From: Candidatus Hinthialibacter antarcticus
Lineage (GTDB): Bacteria; Hinthialibacterota; Hinthialibacteria; Hinthialibacterales; Hinthialibacteraceae
Length of the DNA: 64,000 nucleotides
Assembly (NCBI GenBank): GCA_030765645.1
Contig: JAVCCE010000063.1
Coordinates: 62,001-126,000 of the forward strand
Direction: 5' to 3'
In this document: positions 33,364 to 41,697 of the stretch, piece by piece
How the letters are laid out: every line of letters begins with the position of its first letter
Position numbering within the stretch: the first letter of the stretch is position 1
Notes under the pieces: model-generated
What the model was told of the DNA's origin: nothing
What the model saw: the letters and a program-made list of their open reading frames with translations, nothing else
The model's database searches: none
Made by a program: the position numbers and the translations under genes

Positions 33364-35898
33364 TCAATTCATTTTTTCATCCGCCGTTTCATCGAAAGGC
33401 AGAGTCTCGACGTTCAGCGCATCTTTCAGTCGTTGAGCTTCTTGCTGTAGTTTTTCGGTGTTTCCCGTGCGCTTATAGAGAGAGAGCAGGTAGGCGGCGG
33501 CGGTCAGGTTTTCCGGGTGTTGTTTACAGACCTCTTCACAGGTTTGAATGGCTTCGTCGACTTGACCTTGCGTATATAAAATCCGGGCCAGCGCCAAAGT
33601 CCAGCGAGGGTGTTGCGGCTGGAGGCTGATCGCGGTTTGAATAGATTTGAGGGCTTGAGCGTAGTTTTTCTGGCTGAAATGATAATGCGCCCTTAGAAAA
33701 TGATATTCGCCGATTTGAGCGCAATTGTTTTGGATTTGTTTGAGGTAGGTTTGAGGGGCTTTCTCTTGACCGGGCCGCACCAACCACCGCGCATACGCCA
33801 TCTGCATCGGAACATATTCGGGGCCTGTTTGACTCGCGACTGAAGCCATCTGTTGGTTGAATGGTTCTGATGTCTCGATTTCCATGCGCATTAATTTGAT
33901 CGCGTCGAGATTAAGGCGCACTTGGTCGGCGCCCAGGGTGAGAGCGCTTTCGATTTTGTCGTCTTGCGGCATTTTGACCGTGCCGGGATGAAGCGCAAGT
34001 GCGATTCCCGTTGATAGTTCGTTCTCCGTTAAGACATGCGGGTCGTCGCCGCGAATGCCTTCGGCGTATACCACCCGGCGAACAGGATCAAAGCCAACCA
34101 AGAGCAAGACCGACTCCAACTGTTGATTGCCAAACATCTCGCCAAGACAGTACATCACAGGTACGCGGCTGCTGAGGATTGATGCGATTGCGTCAAAGGT
34201 TGGCGCGACTGGATTGATCTCAAACTTTGCGCCGTTGAGTATCACCGGAATTAATTCGTGGAACTGGATGCCGCGTTGCGCTGAAACCCCGATGGCGGAC
34301 GAGACCTTCGCAAAGGTTGTTGATTCATCCCAATAATTAATAATTTCAGATAGAGCGAACGCCGCGCCGTATTGTGGATAGCGGGTGAGTAAGGGCGACG
34401 TTTTTATGGGAATGATTGCGCTGGAATTTAATTGATTTTTTTTCAGCCAACCGGCGGCGGCAACCGCCTGATTGGACTTGGGGAACTTTTTGATCAGTTC
34501 TTGATAAGAACTTTTAGCGGTTTTGGCGTCGTTGGTGCGGATGGCGTAATCAGCCAAATGGGTCAATACATAGTAGGGTTGAAATTCTGGATACGCTTTT
34601 TGCAAGCGCGCCAAGGTCGCTTTTGCTTCGCTCAGTTTTTCCATGCGGCGTTGCACCGTTTGCAGGATGATATATTCGGTTGGCTCTGCTTGCTTGGATT
34701 GAATCCGTTCTTGCAGAGCGCTTTCGGCGGCGCTGGGGTTGTTTTCTAATAAATATAAATAGGCTTTTGAGACGGGCGTAATGCCTTCCATTTCTGCTGA
34801 CGAAGGGCCGCTGCTTTGCCGGGCGGACGCCAGCGCTTGGCCCAATAAGCGCTCTTGTTCGCCGCGCGTCTCGACGGCGACGCGGGTTTCTTTTAATTGG
34901 TTGGCTTTGGCGAGATACGCGTCCGACTCACTGGCTTTTCCTTGCGCTTTTTTTACCAGAGCAAACGCCTCATAAAAATCGCGATTGGCTTCGATGTTTG
35001 CTTCGTGTGTTTCTAACATACGCGCCGCTGCGTCTGTTTCATTCAATCGCACTGCCAAGGTGGCCGCCTGGGCGAGTAAGTAGGGATCGGCTTGTAACTT
35101 AGGGATCAACTGCGTCAAGCGGCGTCCTGCCTGGTCTTTTTGCCCGCGGGCAAAATCAAGCAGGAGATAGAGATAGAGAACATGCGGATCATTGGGCGAC
35201 TCTTTGATGAGCGATTTCAAGAGGCGTTCCGCTTCGTCAAACTCGTTCAGCACGGTGGCGAGTTTAGCGCGGTCCATTGCGACCCATTGGTTGAGGCGGT
35301 CCGGGGCTAGTTTACCTTCCGCCTGTTGCATTAATTGCGATGCTTCGGTGACGCGCTTTTCGCGCGCGGCCAGAATGCTTAAAAAATAATCAGCGTAGGC
35401 GCTGCGTACGCCGCTAGATAGTTCACCGTATAACAAATGATAGGCGGTGAGCATGTCGTCTGATTTCAAAGCGAGAACCATTGCCGCCGGGTTGGCGGGA
35501 ACCGAGGCGTTTTTTTTGAGTTCGGCTTGCAGCGTTTTCACCGCTGTTAAATATTTTCCCGTATGGATGGTTTCGGCGATTTTCGCCCATTCGCTGGAAC
35601 TCGCTGCCGGAGCCGTATTGGATTGAAACTGAGCATTGGCTGATGAAATGAACTCAAGCGTAAGCCGCCGCGCGGTTTCAGGGCGACCAATTTGCTCAAA
35701 CAAAATCGAGAGCCGTTTTGCGAGGTCTACCCGCGCTTTGAAATCAACTTGGTTGGATAAAATTAACCGCCGCGCTTCTTCAACGTCTTCAAGCGACAGC
35801 GATGCTGCGTCTTCTTGTGCAATGCTGGCAAGCACGCTAATTGTTAAAAAAAAGCATATAACTATGAGGCGTTGCAAAACGCCTGGAAATGTCATCAT
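33364..35898 (-). CDS. Exported TPR protein with a degenerate C39-peptidase-like domain
   Basis: It is about 844 residues, with signal peptide GVLQRLIVICFFLTISVLASIAQ. Residues ~40-480 are helical TPR-like repeats (KLAPDRLNQWVAMDRAKLA, DEAERLLKSLIKESPNDPHV and others). Residues ~500-660 resemble a C39-type papain-fold domain: YPQYGAAFALSEIINYW aligns with the usual QxxxxCGPAALxxxLxxW, and LESVLLLVGFDPVRRVVY aligns with the usual GHxVVVVGYD. The Cys and His of the active site appear to be replaced, so it is probably catalytically dead. Two or three more TPRs follow (SLQPQHPRWTLALARILYTQGQVDEAI). A scaffold or binding role is inferred. The start is weakly defined (two adjacent ATGs, 35898 and 35895). 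Confidence 0.75.
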   Translation of the reverse strand: MMTFPGVLQRLIVICFFLTISVLASIAQEDAASLSLEDVEEARRLILSNQVDFKARVDLAKRLSILFEQIGRPETARRLTLEFISSANAQFQSNTAPAASSSEWAKIAETIHTGKYLTAVKTLQAELKKNASVPANPAAMVLALKSDDMLTAYHLLYGELSSGVRSAYADYFLSILAAREKRVTEASQLMQQAEGKLAPDRLNQWVAMDRAKLATVLNEFDEAERLLKSLIKESPNDPHVLYLYLLLDFARGQKDQAGRRLTQLIPKLQADPYLLAQAATLAVRLNETDAAARMLETHEANIEANRDFYEAFALVKKAQGKASESDAYLAKANQLKETRVAVETRGEQERLLGQALASARQSSGPSSAEMEGITPVSKAYLYLLENNPSAAESALQERIQSKQAEPTEYIILQTVQRRMEKLSEAKATLARLQKAYPEFQPYYVLTHLADYAIRTNDAKTAKSSYQELIKKFPKSNQAVAAAGWLKKNQLNSSAIIPIKTSPLLTRYPQYGAAFALSEIINYWDESTTFAKVSSAIGVSAQRGIQFHELIPVILNGAKFEINPVAPTFDAIASILSSRVPVMYCLGEMFGNQQLESVLLLVGFDPVRRVVYAEGIRGDDPHVLTENELSTGIALALHPGTVKMPQDDKIESALTLGADQVRLNLDAIKLMRMEIETSEPFNQQMASVASQTGPEYVPMQMAYARWLVRPGQEKAPQTYLKQIQNNCAQIGEYHFLRAHYHFSQKNYAQALKSIQTAISLQPQHPRWTLALARILYTQGQVDEAIQTCEEVCKQHPENLTAAAYLLSLYKRTGNTEKLQQEAQRLKDALNVETLPFDETADEKMN

Positions 35899-35924
35899 GA
35901 GTTCTTTCGTTACTCTTATTTCAA

Positions 35925-36842
35925 TCAAGCCGCGAGAAGTCCGTATTGTTGTAGAACGGTTTTTAAACGCTCCATGTTATTTGGCTCTAATGGAACCAGC
36001 GGCAGACGGAAGTCTCCACAATGAGGCAAACCGCTGTCCGACTGGCTGCTCATGAGATTCACGGCGGTTTTCACCGGGATGGGGTTGGTCTCAACAAACA
36101 TGGTTGAATTCAACACCGCAAAATGCTGATGGATTCGCAAGGCTTCGGCATGGTCGCCTTTCAGAAAAGCCTGTACCAGGGCGCGTACGTCTTTTGGGAC
36201 AATATTCGCCGAAACGGAGATGACGCCATTGCCGCCAAGTGACAGAATGGGGAGCGTTAGTCCATCATCGCCCGACCAGACAAAAAAGTTATCAGGGGTC
36301 CGGCGAATGACTTCGGACACCTGGCCCAGATTGCCGCTGGCTTCTTTAACGCCAATAATATTCTTCTCATCCGAGAGGGCGACCATGGTGTCTGTCTCAA
36401 TATTGATCGCGGTACGGCCTTGGATATTGTAAAGAACCTGAGGAATATCGACTTCACGCGCAATGACGCGGAAATGTTCGAGCAAACCCTTCTGCGTTGG
36501 TTTGTTGTAGTAGGGAGAAATCAGCAATGCGCAATCGGCGTTCGCATCTTTGGCGCCTTGGGTCAGTTCGAGCGCTTCTTTGGTGCTGTTGCTGCCTGTA
36601 CCCGCCATGAGGATCGGATATGAGTTTGTTCCACGAATTGAACGGATGTACGCCGCGCTATGTTTTATCAGTTCTTTATGTTCATTATGCGTTAAGGTCG
36701 CAGACTCGCCCGTGGTTCCACATACGAGGATGCACTCTGTCCCTGCATTGGCGTGAAAATCAATGAGTTTTTCCAGAGCGGTATAGTCTATCGAATCTCC
36801 AGAAAATGGAGTTACCAATGCAACTGCTGAACCTTCAAACAT
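35925..36842 (-). CDS. dapA: 4-hydroxy-tetrahydrodipicolinate synthase
   Basis: The 305-residue enzyme condenses pyruvate with aspartate semialdehyde, the first committed step to lysine and diaminopimelate. The Schiff-base Lys166 is in GVKEASGN. The catalytic-triad Tyr138 is in LYNIQGRT and Thr43/44 are in CGTTGE; Tyr112 is in SPYYNKP. Length and motifs are normal. DapA shares its fold with N-acetylneuraminate lyases and related aldolases, but GTTGES and YNxxGRT favour DapA. The gene is not clustered with other lysine genes. The TPR gene follows 26 bp downstream on the same strand. Confidence 0.93.
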   Translation of the reverse strand: MFEGSAVALVTPFSGDSIDYTALEKLIDFHANAGTECILVCGTTGESATLTHNEHKELIKHSAAYIRSIRGTNSYPILMAGTGSNSTKEALELTQGAKDANADCALLISPYYNKPTQKGLLEHFRVIAREVDIPQVLYNIQGRTAINIETDTMVALSDEKNIIGVKEASGNLGQVSEVIRRTPDNFFVWSGDDGLTLPILSLGGNGVISVSANIVPKDVRALVQAFLKGDHAEALRIHQHFAVLNSTMFVETNPIPVKTAVNLMSSQSDSGLPHCGDFRLPLVPLEPNNMERLKTVLQQYGLLAA

Positions 36843-37078
36843 GACGAAAAATCCTTTCCTCGGTGGATCACTGCATCTTGGATGCGGTTATGTGCACAAT
36901 TAATTCAACTTATCATTTTTTTACCTCAATGCGTAAAAACGTATTGTACACCTGGGATACTAAAAAAGCCCATGTTATCTGTCAACCAACGCTATTTTTT
37001 CAATATTCTCTCTTTGTTTTATAGACAAAAGGGTAGAATGAAACTAGCGATATATATGTTCTATTTGATTAGGAACCA

Positions 37079-38218
37079 ATGAGCGAACACCTTACACAAT
37101 TTTTGCATGATGAACATGAGGGGGCTGCTTCGTCCTATCTCTATGATATTGAGGGGCTTTTTCGGGGGGCCAAAATAGCCGTTGCGGATGATGAGGAACC
37201 CATCATTCACATTATGAAAGAATTTATGACAGACCTCGGCGCTGATTGCCGGGTCACAGTTGACCCAAGAGATATTATAGACTGGCTGCAGGAAGGCGAT
37301 TTTGATTTAGTCTTATCTGACATTAACATGCCCCATTTGAGCGGAACGCAATTGGTTAGCGTCATCTCAAGTTTGCGGCCTTATACGCCTGTCGTGTTGA
37401 TGACTGGCAAGCCCTCACTCGACAACACCATCAACGCCGTCAAGGTGGGCGCGTTTGATTTTTTGCTGAAACCATTTCATTTTGAAGAAGCCAAACTCTC
37501 TCTCGCCAAAGCGCTGCATTACCGCCGCTTGCGTTTAGACAACCTCCGCTATCAAACCGGTTTAGAAGATTTGGTTGAACAACGCACCAAAGAACTAAGC
37601 GAATTTCTTTTTCACTCAGTACAGTCATTGAGCAAAGCGTTGGAAGCGCGCGATCCATACACGCAGGGCCACGCGCAGCATGTATCAAATCTCGTGATTC
37701 GAATTGCGGATGAATTGGGCGTTCCTGAGGTCGAACACCAGTCGTTGCGATTGGCCGCTCAGTTGCATGATATTGGAAAGATCGGCGTTCCTGATTCGAT
37801 TTTGTTGAAATCGGGCAGTTTAACCCCGCAAGAATACGCCATGATGAAAGAACACGTGAACATCGGCTATCAAATTCTTTCGCCGATTCCGATGTTGAAA
37901 GAAGTGGGAGAGTATGTGTATGAGCACCATGAGCGCTTTGACGGCAGCGGCTATCCCCGTGGACTCAAGGGGAGCGAGACCCATTTCAACAGCCGGATAC
38001 TTATGGCGGCGGAAGTGTTAGATGCGTTGGCGACTGTGCGCTGTTATAAACCCGCCTGGAGCCAGAAGCAAATTGTTGAATTTTATCAAAAAGAAAAAGG
38101 GAAAACATTCGACCCGATTGTAACCGACGCTGTTCTCGATCTGGTTGATCGTGAAGGGGAAGAGTTTTACCGGAACCCCAACCAAGTCGTACAGCAGGCG
38201 CAAGCCACTTCGGCTTAA
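37079..38218 (+). CDS. Response regulator with HD-GYP output domain
   Basis: The 379-residue protein has a receiver domain (residues ~30-150): acidic pocket ADDEE, phospho-acceptor Asp81 in LVLSDINMP, Thr109 in LMTGK and Lys131 in LLKPF. A helical linker (150-180) is followed by HD-GYP (residues ~185-360): HDIGKIGVPD with His230-Asp231, EHVNIGYQIL, and HHERFDGSGYPRGLKG with GYP at 291-293. HD-GYP enzymes hydrolyse cyclic di-GMP. All expected metal-binding residues appear present. No partner kinase is adjacent. The stop shares a TTAA tetranucleotide with the convergent aminotransferase gene. Confidence 0.95.
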   Translation: MSEHLTQFLHDEHEGAASSYLYDIEGLFRGAKIAVADDEEPIIHIMKEFMTDLGADCRVTVDPRDIIDWLQEGDFDLVLSDINMPHLSGTQLVSVISSLRPYTPVVLMTGKPSLDNTINAVKVGAFDFLLKPFHFEEAKLSLAKALHYRRLRLDNLRYQTGLEDLVEQRTKELSEFLFHSVQSLSKALEARDPYTQGHAQHVSNLVIRIADELGVPEVEHQSLRLAAQLHDIGKIGVPDSILLKSGSLTPQEYAMMKEHVNIGYQILSPIPMLKEVGEYVYEHHERFDGSGYPRGLKGSETHFNSRILMAAEVLDALATVRCYKPAWSQKQIVEFYQKEKGKTFDPIVTDAVLDLVDREGEEFYRNPNQVVQQAQATSA

Positions 38219-39426
38219 TCCTTTAAGAACGCTTCTATTCGCTGCACTGCCGTCCGAAGATTTTTTAGCGACGACGCATACGAACAACGAATATATCCCT
38301 CGCCGCATTCTCCAAAGGCCGTCCCAGGAACGACCGCGATATTTTGTTCTTCTAGCAAGCGATGCGCAAATTCGTCAGAAGTCAGCCCCGTTTTTTGAAT
38401 TGACGGGAACGCATAGAACGCCCCTTTTGGAGTAATGCAGTCGAGTCCGAGGCGGTTGAAGTGGTGGACGATAAAGCGCCGCCTCGCGTCGTATTCTTTT
38501 CTCATTTCTTCGACTTGTTCTGCGCCGTGTTTTAGCGCTTCGATTGCGGCAAACTGTGCGTTGGTTGACGCGCACATGATGGAGTATTGGTGGATTTTGT
38601 TCATTCCGTCGATGAGGTCGTCCGGCCCGGCGGCGAACCCCAAACGCCAGCCCGTCATCGCCCACGCTTTTGAAAAACCATGAATCAAGATGAGATTGTT
38701 TTTGAGTTCTGGAATTGACGCAAACGTGGGCGCTTCGCCTTCATAACTGAGCGGGTGATAAATTTCATCGCTGAGGAGAATGAGGTTCTTATCCAGCACG
38801 AATTGGGCGATCTCACGCATCTGCTCTTCGGATAAACCCGCCCCGGTCGGATTATTGGGGTAGTTGACGATGATGGCCTTGGTGCGTTCGGTGCAGGCGT
38901 CATTGAGTTGTTTCAAGTTCGGAACGAAACCGGTTTCCGCCGTGGTGGGGATGCGCACTGTTTTCCCGCCAGCGAACACTGCGAGCGGCGCATACGCGAC
39001 GAAGGAGGGGTCGATGACGATGGCTTCGTCGCCAGGTTCTAAAATCGCCCGGAACGCAACGTCGATGGCTTCGCTTCCACCGGCGGTAATCACGATTTGG
39101 CTTTTAGGTGAATAGTCGGCGTGGTGTTTTTCTTTTAGATACAGCGCAATTTGGTCGCGCAATGCGGGAAGGCCGTTATTGGGCGAATAGGTGGTGCGTC
39201 CGGTTTCGATGGAGTTGATGCCTGCTTCGCAAATATGCCAGGGTGTGACGAAATCCGGCTCGCCCACGCCGAGCGAAATGACGCCGCTGCGCGCCATGAC
39301 CAAGTCGAAAAATTTTCGGATTCCAGACGGCGGCATGGCCTGGACAACAGCATTCACGCGCTGTTGCGTCGTTGTGCAAGGTTGTTTCACGGTTTGTAGC
39401 GGGGTCGCGCTCATTTTATTCTTCAT
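38215..39426 (-). CDS. PLP-dependent class I/II aminotransferase
   Basis: The 403-residue enzyme has the PLP-binding Lys in IHGFSKAWAMTGWRLG, the YPNNPTGAGLSEEQM loop, and a conserved Arg in GYIRCSYA near the C-terminus. This is the AspC/ArAT-like family I fold (aspartate, aromatic or alanine transamination); the exact amino acid cannot be read from sequence. The start is uncertain: the ATG at 39426 and an ATG at 39414 both lack a strong ribosome site. It lies 25 bp downstream of an Lrp/AsnC-family gene on the same strand, and that regulator probably controls it. Confidence 0.9.
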   Translation of the reverse strand: MKNKMSATPLQTVKQPCTTTQQRVNAVVQAMPPSGIRKFFDLVMARSGVISLGVGEPDFVTPWHICEAGINSIETGRTTYSPNNGLPALRDQIALYLKEKHHADYSPKSQIVITAGGSEAIDVAFRAILEPGDEAIVIDPSFVAYAPLAVFAGGKTVRIPTTAETGFVPNLKQLNDACTERTKAIIVNYPNNPTGAGLSEEQMREIAQFVLDKNLILLSDEIYHPLSYEGEAPTFASIPELKNNLILIHGFSKAWAMTGWRLGFAAGPDDLIDGMNKIHQYSIMCASTNAQFAAIEALKHGAEQVEEMRKEYDARRRFIVHHFNRLGLDCITPKGAFYAFPSIQKTGLTSDEFAHRLLEEQNIAVVPGTAFGECGEGYIRCSYASSLKNLRTAVQRIEAFLKD

Positions 39427-39451
39427 TTCTGCGTCGAGGCAGCGTATTGAA

Positions 39452-39937
39452 CTATGGTGATACCGGGATTCGTTCTTGTTCGTTGTTTTCGACCAAAACG
39501 ACGCCCAGTTCTTTATATTTCTTTAGCAAGAAGTGTGAAGAGGTTGAGCGAACATTGGGCAGCGTGGATAACTTGTTTGAGATAAAGTCCGCGATGTGCC
39601 TCATGCCGTCCGCTTCGATCAATACTAACAAGTCATAGCGGCCCGAAACCAGAAAGACGGTAGAGACTTCTGGAAACTTATAAATGCGTTCGGCGATTTT
39701 ATCAAAGCCAAAGCTGCGCTCGGGTTGAACGGAAACTTCGATCAGGCAGGTGACTTTGTCCGCCGTCCGTTCTGGATTGACGATGGTTTTATAGGCGAGG
39801 ATGACGCCTTCTTCTTCCATCGCTTCGACTTCTTTGGCGACGGTTAGTTCTTCTTCGTCAATCATTACGGCGATGTCGCTATGTGAAATGCGGGCATCGC
39901 GTTCGAGAGCGTCTAATATTTTTGTGCGTAATGGCAT
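39452..39937 (-). CDS. Lrp/AsnC-family transcriptional regulator
   Basis: The 161-residue protein has an N-terminal winged helix-turn-helix (RTKILDALERDARISHSDIAVMI) and a C-terminal RAM ligand-binding domain (VTCLIEVSVQPERSFGFDKIAERI, VSGRYDLLVLIEADGM). It is preceded by GGGAGG. Lrp/AsnC proteins sense amino acids as dimers or octamers. Its immediate downstream partner is an aminotransferase, so local control of amino-acid metabolism is likely. Confidence 0.92.
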   Translation of the reverse strand: MPLRTKILDALERDARISHSDIAVMIDEEELTVAKEVEAMEEEGVILAYKTIVNPERTADKVTCLIEVSVQPERSFGFDKIAERIYKFPEVSTVFLVSGRYDLLVLIEADGMRHIADFISNKLSTLPNVRSTSSHFLLKKYKELGVVLVENNEQERIPVSP

Positions 39938-39983
39938 CAGCGTCCTCCCGGAAATTTATCTTACTATTCTATCGGCAATTGGG

Positions 39984-40679
39984 TCAGCCTTCAAAGTGGA
40001 TCAGATTACGTTTTCCATTTTTCCACCCAAAACTATAAATTGTCCCCTCGTGGTTGTCGGCTTTGACAACCCGTTGATAGGTGTCGTGAATGTGGCCGTG
40101 GATGATGACGTCGATCCCCGTTGAAACGACCTGTTCATAAGCGCGTTGGGGGACTGCAAGGGTTGATTGCGTCTTGGACGCAACGATTTTTTCGCTGGCG
40201 TCCGCCATTCGCCGCACGGCTTTTTGTTTCCACGCCGAGGGCGCCCGGTCTGCGATGGCGCGTAAGGGCTTGCTGCGAATCACGCCTTTGAACAGCTGGT
40301 AGGCCCAATCGTTCCAACAGAGTTCATCCCCGTGGCCGATATAGACGGCGCGTCCCGCGAGGTCGATGACAGTCGGGTTGACCAAGACGTCCACCCAGGG
40401 TTGGCGGTCAAGGTAGTGAGACGCCAAAAAATCGCGGTTGCCTTCCAAAAAGAAAATCTGCATCCCATCCCGGGCCATGCCTTCTAGCCGTTTAAGAAAA
40501 TGGGCGTAGCGGTCTTCGATAAAGGATGGGTCATTAATCCAATAGTGAAAAATGTCGCCGAGAAAAAATAGACGGTTGGCGCCTGCGGGCATTTCCTGGA
40601 AAAGCTGTTCGATTTCTTCATCGACGCCGCCGGGGTGATGTAGGTCTGCAAAAAAAACATTAATGTTTAAATCAGTCAT
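39984..40679 (-). CDS. LpxH-like UDP-2,3-diacylglucosamine diphosphatase
   Basis: It is 231 residues from the internal ATG. The 19-residue longer ORF translates the terminator hairpin at 40700 and was rejected. Calcineurin-like metallophosphoesterase motifs occur in order: ADLHH (residues 11-15), LGDIFHYWIND, EGNRDFLAS, IGHGDELCWND and HGHIHDT. The GNRDFL and HGDxLCxxD motifs are characteristic of LpxH, which hydrolyses UDP-2,3-diacylglucosamine to lipid X in lipid A synthesis. This suggests the organism makes lipopolysaccharide. The assignment to LpxH rather than a related phosphoesterase is moderately sure. Confidence 0.78.
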   Translation of the reverse strand: MTDLNINVFFADLHHPGGVDEEIEQLFQEMPAGANRLFFLGDIFHYWINDPSFIEDRYAHFLKRLEGMARDGMQIFFLEGNRDFLASHYLDRQPWVDVLVNPTVIDLAGRAVYIGHGDELCWNDWAYQLFKGVIRSKPLRAIADRAPSAWKQKAVRRMADASEKIVASKTQSTLAVPQRAYEQVVSTGIDVIIHGHIHDTYQRVVKADNHEGTIYSFGWKNGKRNLIHFEG

Positions 40680-40699
40680 TGGTCCGTTTTTGGGTAATG

Positions 40700-40728
40700 A
40701 AAAGAGCGGCCAACGGGCCGCTCTTTTT
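40700..40728 (-). terminator. Hairpin terminator between the Gly-rich and LpxH-like genes
   Basis: AAAAGAGCGGCC-aacg-GGCCGCTCTTTT is a 12-bp perfect stem with T-runs on both strands. It is 36 bp past the stop of the Gly-rich gene and just before the LpxH-like start. Confidence 0.85.
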
Positions 40729-40763
40729 GAATACAATCATTTGGTTGTAAGGCAAGGGATGGC

Positions 40764-41579
40764 TTAGAAACCGCCGCCGAATCCACCACCACCGCCGCCG
40801 CCAAAGCCGCCGCCGCCGCCGCCAAAGCCACCACCACCGCCGCCGAATCCTCCGCCGCCAAAGCTCATACCGCCGCCGCCTTGCAGGCCGCCGACGCCGC
40901 CGCTGGAACTGCGCTCGAGTTTACGGCGCCGAAATTCTTCCAGGCGTTGGATGCGTTCTTGACGTTGTTGTTGATAGACTTCGTATTTTGCAAATACGCG
41001 CTGACGGTCGAGTGCACGTAAGCGGGCGCGTTGCCAGATGCGTTCATTGGCGCCGCGTTGCGGCATCCAACCCAGATATTCGCCTAAGGAAACTTGATCG
41101 GCGCCTTCAAAGTCGAGACCCAACTCGACGACAGGAATCATGACCAGCGCTCCCATGTCGGCAAAGCCTTGGCCTGCTTGCTGCTGTTTGAACTGGTAGT
41201 CGAGCATCTTGTCGACTTCTTCCTTGCTCAATGATTCGAGGCGGAAGTCTTGCGCCGTTGTTTTTGCGAATAGTTCGATTTGCTGGTCGGTCATTTCTTG
41301 AACACGTTTGATGATTGCGTCGCAGAAATCGACCATTTTTTGGTATTCAGGGTTTGAACCCGCCGCAGTTTCGTATTGTTGGCGGGCCAATTGAAACTGG
41401 CGGTTCATCAATGCCTGGAACCCCTGATTGGCGGATGCCTGCACCGAGTCGAAACTTCCAGACGCTTCGGTTGCCGTATCGACTGCTTGTGGGTCAGTTA
41501 AGCCATTATCTTGGGCCATAATGGGCGCAACTGCCAAGAGTGTAATCATAAATAAAGATGTAATCGTTAGTAAACGCAT
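40764..41579 (-). CDS. Exported protein with poly-Gly/Phe tail, function unknown
   Basis: It is 271 residues after GAGGAAC. The signal peptide is MRLLTITSLFMITLLAVAPIMAQ. Residues ~45-200 are Gln/Arg/Lys-rich helices (QFQLARQQYETAA; QQQRQERIQRLEEFRRRK). The C-terminal ~45 residues are Gly with regularly spaced Phe (a repeated FGGGGG pattern ending GGGF). The Gly tract may be disordered or form amyloid-like packing. The terminal Phe recalls the C-terminal aromatic residue of outer-membrane proteins, but the region is not a beta barrel. No family recognised. Confidence 0.7.
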   Translation of the reverse strand: MRLLTITSLFMITLLAVAPIMAQDNGLTDPQAVDTATEASGSFDSVQASANQGFQALMNRQFQLARQQYETAAGSNPEYQKMVDFCDAIIKRVQEMTDQQIELFAKTTAQDFRLESLSKEEVDKMLDYQFKQQQAGQGFADMGALVMIPVVELGLDFEGADQVSLGEYLGWMPQRGANERIWQRARLRALDRQRVFAKYEVYQQQRQERIQRLEEFRRRKLERSSSGGVGGLQGGGGMSFGGGGFGGGGGGFGGGGGGFGGGGGGGFGGGF

Positions 41580-41697
41580 AGTGTTCCTCTTAATAGAAAT
41601 GACTGGATAGCAAAATTCTCCCTCAAAGTAAGATTATAGTCAAAGGGCTTCATCACCGTCAAGTAACTAGTGTAACTTTAAAATTCTAAGCCGGTTA

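Noticed and set aside
36843-37078. Lysine riboswitch upstream of dapA
   Set aside because: The leader is under 200 bp and AT-rich, with no recognisable riboswitch core or terminator/antiterminator pair.
40680-40736. 19-residue N-terminal extension of the LpxH-like protein
   Set aside because: It would translate the terminator hairpin at 40700-40728; the internal ATG begins directly at the first motif.
40764-40905. Poly-GGC/CCG tract as a microsatellite-only artefact
   Set aside because: The tract is in frame with a protein that has a signal peptide and ribosome site, so it was kept as coding.
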